Below, piece by piece: positions 33,318 to 41,449 of a stretch of 64,000 bases of DNA (position 1 is the first letter of the stretch; the number at the start of each line of letters is the position of its first letter). Both the position numbers and the translations under genes were made by a program. Source of the DNA: Streptomyces hilarionis (GTDB lineage: Bacteria > Actinomycetota > Actinomycetes > Streptomycetales > Streptomycetaceae); contig NZ_JAHHIT010000046.1 in assembly GCF_024539675.1 (NCBI RefSeq), positions 1-64,000 of the forward strand. The letters are read 5' to 3'. Under the pieces are notes generated by a model that saw nothing but the letters and a program-made list of their open reading frames with translations, searched no databases and was not told the DNA's origin.

Positions 33318-34106
33318 GTGAGCTTGAGGATCGTTGTCACTGTGAAGTACGTGCCCGACGCCACCGGCGACCGGCACTTCGCCGATGACCTGACCGTCGA
33401 CCGGGACGACGTGGACGGTCTGCTCTCCGAGCTCGACGAGTACGCGGTCGAGCAGGCGCTGCAGATCTCCGAGAACTCCGACGACGACGTGGAGATCACC
33501 GTCCTGACGGTGGGCCCCGAGGACGCCAAGGACGCGCTGCGCAAGGCTCTCTCCATGGGCGCCGACAAGGCGATCCACGTCGAGGACGACGACCTGCACG
33601 GCACCGACGTCATCGGCACCTCCCTGGTGCTGGCCAAGGCGATCGAGAAGGCCGGCTACGACCTGGTCATCTCGGGCCTCGCCTCCACCGACGGCACCAT
33701 GGGCGTCGTCCCGGCCCTGCTGGCCGAGCGCCTGGGCGTCCCGCAGGTCACCCTGCTCTCCGAGGTCTCCGTCGAGGACGGCACGGTCAAGGGCCGCCGC
33801 GACGGCGACGCCGCCTCCGAGAACCTGGAGGCCTCCCTGCCGGCCGTCGTGTCGGTCACCGACCAGTCCGGCGAGGCGCGCTACCCGTCCTTCAAGGGCA
33901 TCATGGCCGCCAAGAAGAAGCCGGTGGAGTCCTGGGACCTGTCGGACCTGGACCTGGAGGCCGGGGAGGTCGGCCTGGAGGGCGCGTGGACCAAGGTCGA
34001 GTCCGCGACCGAGCGTCCCGCCCGCACTGCGGGCACGATCGTCAAGGACGAGGGCGAGGGCGGCAAGCAGCTCGCCGAGTTCCTCGCGGGCCAGAAGTTC
34101 ATCTAA
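33318..34106 (+). CDS. etfB: Electron transfer flavoprotein beta subunit
   Basis: A 262-residue protein, normal for EtfB. Landmarks are IVVTVKYVPDA at the start, the DEYAVEQALQI segment and the AMP/FAD contact motif ISGLASTDGTMGVVPALLAE. EtfB pairs with EtfA to carry electrons from acyl-CoA dehydrogenases to the quinone pool. The GTG at 33318 follows GGAGAG. etfA begins 51 bp after its stop, so the two form an operon. A 17-bp-spaced promoter lies about 115 bp upstream. The acyl-CoA dehydrogenase at 5.8-7.5 kb could be one electron donor. Confidence 0.96.
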   Translation: MSLRIVVTVKYVPDATGDRHFADDLTVDRDDVDGLLSELDEYAVEQALQISENSDDDVEITVLTVGPEDAKDALRKALSMGADKAIHVEDDDLHGTDVIGTSLVLAKAIEKAGYDLVISGLASTDGTMGVVPALLAERLGVPQVTLLSEVSVEDGTVKGRRDGDAASENLEASLPAVVSVTDQSGEARYPSFKGIMAAKKKPVESWDLSDLDLEAGEVGLEGAWTKVESATERPARTAGTIVKDEGEGGKQLAEFLAGQKFI

Positions 34107-34157
34107 AGGCCCCTCGCCGACCGCCCCTCAACTTCGTTTCGCAGGAGAGCAAATCCC

Positions 34158-35120
34158 ATGGCTGAAGTCCTCGTCTACGTCGACCACGTGGACGGCGCCG
34201 TCCGCAAGCCCACCCTGGAGCTGCTGACGCTGGCCCGCCGTATCGGCGAGCCGGTCGCCGTCGCGCTCGGCCAGGGCGCCGAGAACACCGCCGCCGCGCT
34301 CGCCGAGCACGGCGCCGTCAAGGTCCTCACGCACGACGCCTCCGAGTACGCCGACTACCTCGTCGTACCGAAGGTGGACGCGCTCCAGGCCGCCGTCGAG
34401 TCGGTCTCCCCGGCCGCCGTCCTCATCCCGTCCTCCGGGGAGGGCAAGGAGGTCGCCGCGCGTCTGGCGCTGCGCATCGGCTCCGGCGTCATCACCGACG
34501 CCGTCGACCTGGAGGCCGGCGCCGAGGGCCCGGTGGCCACGCAGTCGGTGTTCGCCGCGTCCTTCACCACCAAGTCCCGCGTCTCCAAGGGCGTCCCGGT
34601 CATCACCGTCAAGCCGAACTCGGCCGCGGTCGAGGCCGCTCCCGCCGCCGGCGCCGTGGAGGCGCTCGGCGTCTCCTTCTCGGCGCAGGCGACCGGCACC
34701 AAGGTCACCGGCCGCACGCCGCGCGAGTCGACCGGCCGCCCGGAGCTGACCGAGGCCGCGATCGTGGTCTCCGGCGGCCGTGGCGTCAACGGCGCCGAGA
34801 ACTTCGCGCTGATCGAGTCCCTCGCGGACTCCCTCGGCGCGGCCGTCGGCGCCTCCCGGGCCGCCGTCGACGCCGGCTGGTACCCGCACACCAACCAGGT
34901 GGGCCAGACCGGCAAGTCGGTCTCGCCGCAGCTCTACATCGCCAACGGCATCTCCGGCGCCATCCAGCACCGGGCCGGCATGCAGACCTCGAAGACGATC
35001 GTCGCCGTCAACAAGGACGCCGAGGCCCCGATCTTCGACCTGGTCGACTACGGCGTCGTCGGCGACCTGTTCGACGTCGTCCCGCAGCTCACCGAGGAGA
35101 TCAACACCCGCAAGGGCTGA
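34158..35120 (+). CDS. etfA: Electron transfer flavoprotein alpha subunit
   Basis: A 320-residue EtfA. The C-terminal FAD-binding domain is unmistakable: [39 protein letters not shown], then [26 protein letters not shown] and the closing [13 protein letters not shown]. It binds FAD and, with EtfB, passes electrons to ETF-quinone oxidoreductase. The ATG at 34158 follows CAGGAGAG with suitable spacing. A perfect 11-bp terminator hairpin follows 22 bp past its stop. Confidence 0.97.
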   Translation: MAEVLVYVDHVDGAVRKPTLELLTLARRIGEPVAVALGQGAENTAAALAEHGAVKVLTHDASEYADYLVVPKVDALQAAVESVSPAAVLIPSSGEGKEVAARLALRIGSGVITDAVDLEAGAEGPVATQSVFAASFTTKSRVSKGVPVITVKPNSAAVEAAPAAGAVEALGVSFSAQATGTKVTGRTPRESTGRPELTEAAIVVSGGRGVNGAENFALIESLADSLGAAVGASRAAVDAGWYPHTNQVGQTGKSVSPQLYIANGISGAIQHRAGMQTSKTIVAVNKDAEAPIFDLVDYGVVGDLFDVVPQLTEEINTRKG

Positions 35121-35142
35121 TCCCCCGCGGTCGCAGACCGCC

Positions 35143-35179
35143 CGAGGCCCCCGTGACCGCCGAGGTCGCGGGGGCCTCG
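35143..35179. terminator. Bidirectional terminator between etfA and the phosphatase gene
   Basis: CGAGGCCCCCG (35143-35153) pairs perfectly with CGGGGGCCTCG (35169-35179). It lies between the convergent stops at 35120 and 35185. Confidence 0.85.
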
Positions 35180-35184
35180 GCCCG

Positions 35185-36105
35185 TCACAGGCTCAACGAG
35201 GCCTGCACCGGAAGATGATCGCTCGGGTACTGGCCGTCGACGGCGAACGTGTCGGTCCACTCCCGGTGGACCGTGACGCCGGGTGTCGCGAGGATCCAGT
35301 CGATGCGGTCCCCGTCGGGTATCAGCGGCCGGTACCCGTGGAACGTCGCGTACGCCCCGCCCCGCGCGCGTGCCGTGTCCCAGGTGTCCACCAGGCCGGC
35401 GGCGAGCAGCGCGTCGTAGACCGGACTGACGTGCGCGACGGCGTTGAAGTCGCCGGTCAGCAGCAGGGGCAGCGCCGGGTCGAACCGGGCGATCCGCTCG
35501 GCGATCAGGGCGGCGCCGCGCACGCGCGCGTACTGGCTCGCGTTGTCGAGATGCGTGTTGAGGACGACGAACTCCCGCCCCGCCGCCCGCAGGTCGCGGA
35601 AGCGGACCCAGGTGACCATGCGGGGATGGCCGCCGCCCCAGCTGTTGGAGCCGCGCACCGCCGGGGTGTCGGACAGCCAGAAGTTCTCGTGCGCCGTCGG
35701 GGCGAGCCGGCGGGTGTCGAAGAAGACGGCCACGGCCTCGTCGTCGCCCGCGGCGCGCGGGACGCCGATCCGGTCGTAGTGCGGTCCGAGATCGTCCTCG
35801 ATGTCGCGCAGCTGGCGCGGCCGGCCCTCCTGGGTGCCGATGACGTGCGGGGCCGCGCGACGCAGCAGGGCGCTCATCACCGGCCGACGGACCGCCCAGC
35901 TGTTGGGCTTCCTGCGGGACGCGTAGCGGAGGTTGAAGGTCATCACCTCCAGCGGCGGCGCGGGCGTCGCCCCGGGTGCTCCGTGCGACCGGCTCTCCTG
36001 CCGTCCGGCCGACGATCCCGTCATGCCGAGCAGCGGGAGGGCGGCCGCGGCGGCCACCACGGTTCTCAGGCCCGCCCGTCGGTTCGGTCCGCTCGCGCCC
36101 GTCAT
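35185..36105 (-). CDS. Secreted endonuclease/exonuclease/phosphatase-family protein
   Basis: A 306-residue exported protein. The N terminus NRRAGLRTVVAAAAALPLLG is a probable Tat or Sec signal. The DNase I-like fold shows MTFNLRYA, IGTQEGRP (catalytic Glu), LNTHLDNAS, LLTGDFNA (Asp/Asn pair) and the C-terminal SDHLPV with the catalytic His. Such enzymes hydrolyse phosphodiesters or sugar/lipid phosphates outside the cell; the substrate is unknown. The ATG at 36105 was chosen. The gene is divergent from the DUF6986 gene. Confidence 0.88.
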   Translation of the reverse strand: MTGASGPNRRAGLRTVVAAAAALPLLGMTGSSAGRQESRSHGAPGATPAPPLEVMTFNLRYASRRKPNSWAVRRPVMSALLRRAAPHVIGTQEGRPRQLRDIEDDLGPHYDRIGVPRAAGDDEAVAVFFDTRRLAPTAHENFWLSDTPAVRGSNSWGGGHPRMVTWVRFRDLRAAGREFVVLNTHLDNASQYARVRGAALIAERIARFDPALPLLLTGDFNAVAHVSPVYDALLAAGLVDTWDTARARGGAYATFHGYRPLIPDGDRIDWILATPGVTVHREWTDTFAVDGQYPSDHLPVQASLSL

Positions 36106-36218
36106 GTGTCCCCCTCGCCTCGTGAGTCAGGATGAAGGGGAGAACGCGTGGACGGAAGAGGGCCCCGGCGCGTCGACGGACGGCGGTGAACGGAAGGGAC
36201 CACGCCGTGGACAGGGTG

Positions 36219-36246
36219 TTGACCTGCCGGAAGCCGCACGGATAAC
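36219..36246 (+). promoter_or_regulatory. Candidate promoter for the DUF6986 gene
   Basis: TTGACC (36219-36224) and GATAAC (36241-36246) are 16 bp apart, followed within 25 bp by an IclR-like inverted repeat. Confidence 0.5.
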
Positions 36247-36266
36247 TTCACTGTGCGGATTGCGGA

Positions 36267-36281
36267 TTCCGTACGGTGGAA
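36267..36281 (+). promoter_or_regulatory. IclR-like inverted repeat TTCC-N7-GGAA
   Basis: TTCC (36267-36270) and GGAA (36278-36281) flank GTACGGT, just downstream of the expected transcription start and before the ribosome site. A 7-bp tandem GCGGATT pair directly precedes it. IclR-family operators often have TTCC/GGAA arms. Confidence 0.45.
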
Positions 36282-36297
36282 AACAGGAGGGTGTGGC

Positions 36298-37602
36298 ATG
36301 GGCCAGGGCCAGCAGGAGACGGTGCCGACGAGTCTCGCGGGCGCCGTCGGCGAGGAGATCGGCGCGTTTCTCGCCCCGGTCGACGCCGAACTGGACCGCC
36401 ACTACCCCGGAGACCCCGGCACCCGCCAGCCCGTCCACACCGTCTACGTGCCCGCGGACGTGTTCGCCGCCGACACGATCCGCACCTGGGGGGACCGGGC
36501 CCTCGCGGCCCTCGACGAACACGCCCCCGACGCGGCCTCCTTCGCCGCCTGCCTCGGCCTGCCCGACGAACTCGCCGAGCCGGTGTACACGCGCGTGCGG
36601 GCCAAACTGGAGCGCGAGCCCGTGGAAGACCTCCGCGTCGACTTCGAGGACGGCTACGGCCCCCGCCCCGACGCGGAGGAGGACGCGGCGGCCGCCCGTG
36701 CGGCCCGGCTGATCGCCGAGGCGTTCGCCCGGGGCGCCGCGGCCCCCTCCATGGGCATCCGCATGAAGTGCATGGAGGCCGCGGTGCGCGAGCGGGGCAT
36801 CCGCACGCTCGACGTCTTCCTCACCGGTCTCGCCCAGGCGGGCGGTCTGCCCGACGGCCTCGTCCTCACCCTGCCGAAGGTCACCTACCCCGAGCAGGTC
36901 ACGGCCATGGTCCGGCTGCTGGAGGCCTTCGAGAAGGCGAGGGGCCTGGAGCCCGGACGGCTCGGCTTCGAGATCCAGATCGAGACCAGCCAGGCCATCC
37001 TCGCCGCCGACGGCACCGCGACCGTCGCCCGCATGATCCGCGCGGCCGAGGGACGGGCCACGGGCCTGCACTACGGCACCTTCGACTACAGCGCCTGCCT
37101 CGGCGTCTCCGCCGCCCACCAGGCCAGCGACCACCCGGTGGCCGACCACGCCAAGGCGGTCATGCAGGTCGCGGCCGCGGGCACCGGCGTCCGCGTGTCG
37201 GACGGCTCCACGAACGTGCTGCCCGTCGGCCCGACGGAACAGGTCCACGACGCCTGGCGGCTGCACTACGGCCTCACCCGCCGCGCCCTCGCCCGCGCCT
37301 ACTACCAGGGCTGGGACATGCACCCCGGCCACCTGCCGACCCGCTACGCGGCCGTCTTCGCCTTCTACCGCGAGGGCTTCGCCCGCGCCGCCGAGCGCCT
37401 GTCCCGGTACGCCCACCGGGCCGGCGGCGACGTCATGGACGAGCCGGCGACCGCCAAGGCCCTCAGCGGCTATCTGCTGCGCGGCCTGGACTGCGGCGCC
37501 CTCGACCTCGACGAGGTGACACGGGCGACGGGGCTGTCCCGGGCCGCCGTCGAGGCCTTCGCGGCCCCCCGCCGGGGGGATCTGACGGCTTCCGCGAACT
37601 GA
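36298..37602 (+). CDS. DUF6986 family, HpcH/HpaI aldolase-citrate lyase fold
   Basis: A 434-residue TIM-barrel enzyme related to malyl-CoA/citrate lyases. Seen are the metal-site candidates VDFEDGYGPRPDAEED and GFEIQIETSQAI, the substrate-loop IRMKCMEAAVRERG and TFDYSACLGVSAAHQ. Proteins of this group occur with ureide/glyoxylate genes in streptomycetes, so malate-synthase- or aldolase-like chemistry is plausible but unproven. The ATG at 36298 follows CAGGAGGG. The promoter and IclR-like repeat directly upstream suggest control by an AllR-type regulator. A perfect 36-bp palindrome ends the unit. Confidence 0.85.
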   Translation: MGQGQQETVPTSLAGAVGEEIGAFLAPVDAELDRHYPGDPGTRQPVHTVYVPADVFAADTIRTWGDRALAALDEHAPDAASFAACLGLPDELAEPVYTRVRAKLEREPVEDLRVDFEDGYGPRPDAEEDAAAARAARLIAEAFARGAAAPSMGIRMKCMEAAVRERGIRTLDVFLTGLAQAGGLPDGLVLTLPKVTYPEQVTAMVRLLEAFEKARGLEPGRLGFEIQIETSQAILAADGTATVARMIRAAEGRATGLHYGTFDYSACLGVSAAHQASDHPVADHAKAVMQVAAAGTGVRVSDGSTNVLPVGPTEQVHDAWRLHYGLTRRALARAYYQGWDMHPGHLPTRYAAVFAFYREGFARAAERLSRYAHRAGGDVMDEPATAKALSGYLLRGLDCGALDLDEVTRATGLSRAAVEAFAAPRRGDLTASAN

Positions 37603-37650
37603 CGCGGGCGGACGGCGCCGGGCCAGTGGCGCGGAACCCGCCGAGCCGCC

Positions 37651-37686
37651 GGCCGGACCGGGAGCCCGCGGGCTCCCGGTCCGGCC
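37651..37686. terminator. 36-bp perfect palindrome terminator
   Basis: The two halves, 37651-37668 and 37669-37686, are exactly complementary, with the centre CCGCGG; in RNA this folds as a stem of about 16 bp with a 4-nt loop. It lies between the convergent stops at 37602 and 37716 and can act in both directions. Confidence 0.9.
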
Positions 37687-37715
37687 GCCGACCCTCGGGC
37701 GGCCCTCAGCGGCGA

Positions 37716-38105
37716 CTAGGCCGCGGGAAACGTGTACGGGGTGGTGATGATCTCCATGCCGTGCCCGGACGGATCCATGAAGTACAGGCCCCGGCCGCCG
37801 TGGTTGCGGTTGATCTCACCCGGCTGCCTGCCGTGCGGGTCCGCGAAGTACGTGATCCCCGCGGCCTCGATCCGTTCGAAGGCCGCGTCGAACTCCTCGT
37901 CGGAGACGAGGAACGCGTAGTGCTGCATGACGATGGACTCCGCGGGGACGGTGGCGAAGTCCAGGGTGACCTTGTTGCCGGTGCCGACGGGAACGAACGG
38001 CCCCCATTCCGCGCCGACTTCGAGTCCCAGGATCCCTGCGAGGAATGCGGCCGACTCCCGGTTGTCACGGGAGTGCACGATGGTGTGGTTCAGCTCGACT
38101 GACAT
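37716..38105 (-). CDS. VOC-family protein (glyoxalase/dioxygenase-like)
   Basis: A 129-residue single-domain VOC protein. His in ELNHTIVHSRD at the start, QHYAFLVSDEEFDAAF in the middle and GRGLYFMDPSGHGMEIIT at the end give the usual His/His/Glu metal-site layout. The function is unknown. The ATG at 38105 begins MSVELNHT and has GGAGG about 10 nt upstream, preferred to a longer frame that starts 14 codons earlier. It shares a strong terminator palindrome with the DUF6986 gene. Confidence 0.87.
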   Translation of the reverse strand: MSVELNHTIVHSRDNRESAAFLAGILGLEVGAEWGPFVPVGTGNKVTLDFATVPAESIVMQHYAFLVSDEEFDAAFERIEAAGITYFADPHGRQPGEINRNHGGRGLYFMDPSGHGMEIITTPYTFPAA

Positions 38106-38191
38106 GTGTGGAATGCCTCCGTAAGGCAAACTCACGGGCGCCTCCATGCCTCACCCGGCCGGTGACCGACACGCGACGCCGTCCCGTCACC

Positions 38192-38929
38192 CTAACGGAC
38201 GCGCAGGTGCTCCAGACCGGAGACGGTCACCATGTTCTCCTCCGCGAACAACCGGGTGCCCCGCTCGCACCGGCGGGCGTCGGCCCGGGCACGCGCGCAG
38301 AACTCCTCGGGGGTTTCCCCGAAAAGCTCCCTCAACGCCGCCGAACCCGCCAGGAGTTCCCCGATCAGGGCATGCTGGCCCGGATGCGCGCGGGGCGCGC
38401 CGCGGCCGTCGTGCAGCACGCCGTGGTGATTCACGTAGGCGAACGCCTCGAGGAGCGGCTCGCCGTTCTCCAGCTCGACGCCGAAGTGCGGCGCGGGCAG
38501 CAGGACCCGGTCGTAGTTCGGCTCCGTCGCGTCGATCGTGGCGAGCTGCTCGGCGTCCAGCCAGATGACGAACAACTCCCTCGCCGTGCGCGGTGCGCTG
38601 ACGGGCGAGGCGGACACGTAGCCGTGCCGGCTGATGTGCGCCGACACGCCCACGTCCAGGCCCGTCACCCGCGCCCGCACCATCGGGATGGGCGAGGCGA
38701 TCGCGGACTCGGCCATCTTGTGCCGCAGTTGGGCGGGGCTCGCGTTGGACCCCACGGCCACCACCGGAGTCCGCGCCGGGTGCGCCAGCCGGTCCAGCGG
38801 CCGCAGTTCGTCCCCGTCCAGCAGCACCGAGGCCTTCGGCCATGCTCCGGGATACGTCAGCGGACGGTCGCGGGGCGCCTCGGCCAGGCCGAGCGACTCC
38901 AGCGTCCCGTGCACGGCGCGGGCGGCCAC
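38192..38929 (-). CDS. Uncharacterised protein with a gamma-glutamylcyclotransferase-like motif
   Basis: A 245-residue soluble protein. The segment PVVAVGSNASPAQLRHKM near residue 55 resembles the YGSN glycine-rich loop at the start of GGCT-fold domains, and LYxE-like glutamate positions may lie in ELFVIWLDAEQLATIDATEPNYDRVLL. I am not sure of the fold. The GTG at 38929 lies 7 bp after the LacI gene stop, so the two are co-transcribed. No membrane segment or signal peptide is seen. Confidence 0.7.
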   Translation of the reverse strand: MAARAVHGTLESLGLAEAPRDRPLTYPGAWPKASVLLDGDELRPLDRLAHPARTPVVAVGSNASPAQLRHKMAESAIASPIPMVRARVTGLDVGVSAHISRHGYVSASPVSAPRTARELFVIWLDAEQLATIDATEPNYDRVLLPAPHFGVELENGEPLLEAFAYVNHHGVLHDGRGAPRAHPGQHALIGELLAGSAALRELFGETPEEFCARARADARRCERGTRLFAEENMVTVSGLEHLRVR

Positions 38930-38936
38930 GGCCGGC

Positions 38937-39974
38937 TCAGTCCGCCGGCGGCAGTTCGCCCGAGCCGCGGGTGATCAGCCGGGTCGGCAGCTCGATGCGC
39001 TCGGGGACGAGCAGGGTCCCGTCCAGTTGCCGGAACAGCCGCTCGGCGGCGGTCCGGCCGAGCGTGGCCGCGTCCTGCGCGACGACGGTGACCCCCGGCT
39101 GGAGCAGGTCGGCGAGCTCCAGGTCGTCGAAGGCCACCAGGGCGGTCCGGCGGGTCCGCTCGGCCAGGACGCGGATCACGGTGACCGTCACCCGGTTGTT
39201 GCCCGAGAACACGGCCGTGACCGGCGCGTCCCCCGACAGCATCTCCTCGGCCGCGCGGCGCACCCGCAGCGGGTCGGTGGCCCCCAGGGACATCCAGGCG
39301 TCCTCGACGGGTATCCCCGCGTCCTCCATCGCCGCGCGGTAGCCGCGCAGACGCTCCGCGGCGGTGTGGATGCGGGGCATGTCGCCGATGAAACCGATCC
39401 GGCGGTGCCCCTGGGCCACGAGATGGGCCACGCCCGCGCGGGCGCCGCCGAAGTTGTCCGACAGCACGCAGTCGGCGTCGATGCGGCCGGCCGGACGGTC
39501 CACGAAGACCGTCGCGACCCCGGCTCTGATCTCGGGCTCCAGATACCGGTGGTCGTCACCGGCTGGGATCACCACCAGGCCGTCCACCCGACGCGCGCAC
39601 AGCGCCAGCGCCAGTTCCTGCTCGCGGTCGGGGTCCTCGGCGCTGGAGCCGTTGATGAGCAGCGCGCCGTGCGCGCGGGCGACCTCCTCGACCGCCCGGC
39701 TGAGCGGCCCGTAGAAGGGGTCCGCGAGGTCCTCCAGGACCAGCCCGATGGTGGCCGTGCGGCCCTTGCGCAGCACACGGGCGCTGTCGTTGCGCCGGAA
39801 GCCGAGCGCGTCGATGGACTCCTGGACCCGGCGTTCCGTCTCGGGCGTGACCCCCGGCTCGCCGTTGACCACGCGGGACACCGTCTTGAGACCGACCCCG
39901 GCGCGCGCGGCGACGTCCTTCATCGTCGGGCGGTTGCCGTAACGGCTCTCGGGGCGGCGCTGCGTCTCCGGCAC
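38937..39974 (-). CDS. LacI-family transcriptional regulator
   Basis: A 345-residue regulator. The HTH with hinge is TMKDVAARAGVGLKTVSRVVNGEPGVTPETERRV (about 17-50), followed by a periplasmic-binding-protein-like sensor domain with TIGLVLEDLADPFYGPL and the C-terminal dimer region. It is divergent from a ROK sugar kinase. A perfect 12-bp palindrome with the CG centre of LacI operators lies between them, so the kinase is a likely target. The GTG at 39974 has AGGA 9 nt upstream; longer in-frame starts would cross the promoter. Confidence 0.92.
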   Translation of the reverse strand: MPETQRRPESRYGNRPTMKDVAARAGVGLKTVSRVVNGEPGVTPETERRVQESIDALGFRRNDSARVLRKGRTATIGLVLEDLADPFYGPLSRAVEEVARAHGALLINGSSAEDPDREQELALALCARRVDGLVVIPAGDDHRYLEPEIRAGVATVFVDRPAGRIDADCVLSDNFGGARAGVAHLVAQGHRRIGFIGDMPRIHTAAERLRGYRAAMEDAGIPVEDAWMSLGATDPLRVRRAAEEMLSGDAPVTAVFSGNNRVTVTVIRVLAERTRRTALVAFDDLELADLLQPGVTVVAQDAATLGRTAAERLFRQLDGTLLVPERIELPTRLITRGSGELPPAD

Positions 39975-40096
39975 GATGCTGTGTCCTGTCCTGTCGTCCG
40001 CGGGAGGTCGGCATGCTCGCCGTCCGGTCGATCTCGCGGACGGGGATGCGGTGCCCCAGGGTTTGTATGAGGATGTGGCGTCGAGCATAGAGCCTG

Positions 40097-40108
40097 GACA
40101 ACGTTGTC
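40097..40108. promoter_or_regulatory. LacI-type operator GACAACGTTGTC
   Basis: A perfect 12-bp palindrome with an ACGT core between the divergent LacI (39974) and ROK kinase (40205) genes. A minus-strand -10-like TATGCT lies close by, so binding could repress the regulator and the kinase. Confidence 0.75.
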
Positions 40109-40204
40109 AGATGCGGGAGAGACTGTCCACCGCAATCCGGCCCGCGTCCCCCAACCGCTGGACCGGCCAGCTCATTTTCCGGTGGACGGGGAGAACCCAG
40201 ACTG

Positions 40205-41182
40205 ATGCACACCGACCTAGTGGCCGCGCTCGACATCGGCGGCACCAAGATCGCCGGAGCGCTGGTGGACGGCGACGGCACGATCCTGGCCCGCTCTCAG
40301 CGCCCCACGCCCGCCCGGGAGGACGGCGACACCGTCATGCGGGCCGTCGAGGAGGTGGTGGGGGAGCTGAGCGTGTCGCCGCTGTGGGGGCGCGTCCAAG
40401 CCGTCGGGATCGGCAGCGCCGGCCCGGTGGACGCGTCGGCCGGCACCGTCAGCCCGGTGAACGTGCCCGGCTGGCGGGCCTATCCGCTGGTCGACCGGGT
40501 CCGGGCGGCGACCGGGAACCTGCCGGTCGAACTGATCGGCGACGGCGTGGCGATCACGGCGGCCGAGCACTGGCAGGGCGCGGCCCGCGGCCACGACAAC
40601 GCGCTGTGCATGGTGGTCTCCACCGGCGTCGGCGGCGGCCTCGTCCTCGGCGGACGGCTGCACCCCGGGCCCACGGGCAACGCCGGCCACATCGGCCACA
40701 TCAGCGTCGACCTCGACGGTGATCCGTGCCCGTGCGGAGCGCGCGGCTGCGTGGAACGCATCGCCAGCGGCCCCAACATCGCCCGCCGGGCACGGGAGAA
40801 CGGCTGGCTGCCCGGCCCCGACGGTGACGCCTCGGCCGCCTCCGTGGCCGCCGCCGCCCGTGCGGGCGACCCCGTGGCCCGCGCCTCCTTCGAACGCGCC
40901 GCCCAGGCGCTCGCCGCGGGCATCGCCGCGACGGCGACCCTGGTCGAGATCGACATCGCGGTGATCGGCGGCGGCGTGGGCAAGGCGGGCGACATCCTCT
41001 TCGCCCCCCTGCGCCGGGCCCTGCGCGACTACGCGACCCTCTCCTTCGTCCAGCGCCTCACGGTGGCGCCCGCGCTGATGGGCACGGACGCGGGACTCGT
41101 GGGAGCGGCCGCGGCCGCCCTGGCGACCGGCGGCGGCAGCGGCCTGAAGAACCCGAGCAGGAACGTTCCGGCCACCCGCTGA
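40205..41182 (+). CDS. ROK-family sugar kinase (glucokinase-like)
   Basis: A 325-residue ROK kinase. The ATP phosphate loop is ALDIGGTKIAGAL (Asp10), then SAGPVD and NVPGW sugar-binding segments, the catalytic Asp in IGDGVAITAAEHW, STGVGGGLVLGGR and the zinc motif GHISVDLDGDPCPCGARGCVE. It phosphorylates glucose, N-acetylglucosamine or a similar hexose. It lacks an N-terminal HTH, so it is an enzyme and not a ROK repressor. The ATG at 40205 follows GGGGAGAAC. The divergent LacI regulator with a shared operator suggests sugar-inducible expression. Confidence 0.9.
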   Translation: MHTDLVAALDIGGTKIAGALVDGDGTILARSQRPTPAREDGDTVMRAVEEVVGELSVSPLWGRVQAVGIGSAGPVDASAGTVSPVNVPGWRAYPLVDRVRAATGNLPVELIGDGVAITAAEHWQGAARGHDNALCMVVSTGVGGGLVLGGRLHPGPTGNAGHIGHISVDLDGDPCPCGARGCVERIASGPNIARRARENGWLPGPDGDASAASVAAAARAGDPVARASFERAAQALAAGIAATATLVEIDIAVIGGGVGKAGDILFAPLRRALRDYATLSFVQRLTVAPALMGTDAGLVGAAAAALATGGGSGLKNPSRNVPATR

Positions 41183-41229
41183 GAACGGGGCGTTCGAGGG
41201 GCGCAGCTCGGGCCGGGGTGGGGTCGTTC

Positions 41230-41277
41230 GGTGCTGGTGCTGGTGCTGGTGCTGGTGCTGGTGCTGGTGCTGGTGCC
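41230..41277. repeat. 6-bp tandem array (GGTGCT), eight units
   Basis: Seven perfect GGTGCT units plus GGTGCC. It is intergenic between convergent genes and likely variable by slippage. Confidence 0.95.
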
Positions 41278-41351
41278 GCGCCCGGGCCGGACGGAACCGG
41301 GCGGCGTCCGGAAGCGGCGTGGCACCGGAAGCGGCCCGGCACCGGCGGGGG

Positions 41352-41419
41352 CCCGGCTTCGGCAGCGGTCCCGCACCGGCAGGGGCCCGGCTCCGGCAGC
41401 GGCCCCGCACCGGCAGCGG
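41352..41419. repeat. 34-bp tandem duplication
   Basis: Units at 41352-41385 and 41386-41419 differ at three positions, and related CCGGCACCGG material continues on the left. It is downstream of two convergent genes. Confidence 0.8.
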
Positions 41420-41449
41420 CCTTCGGCCGGTGTGCGGGGCCGGCCGGGG

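Noticed and set aside
41183..41449. A coding region over the GGTGCT and 34-bp repeats
   Set aside because: Open frames here are repeats such as (Val-Leu)n or (Gly-Ala)n with no start signal, and both neighbouring genes are complete.
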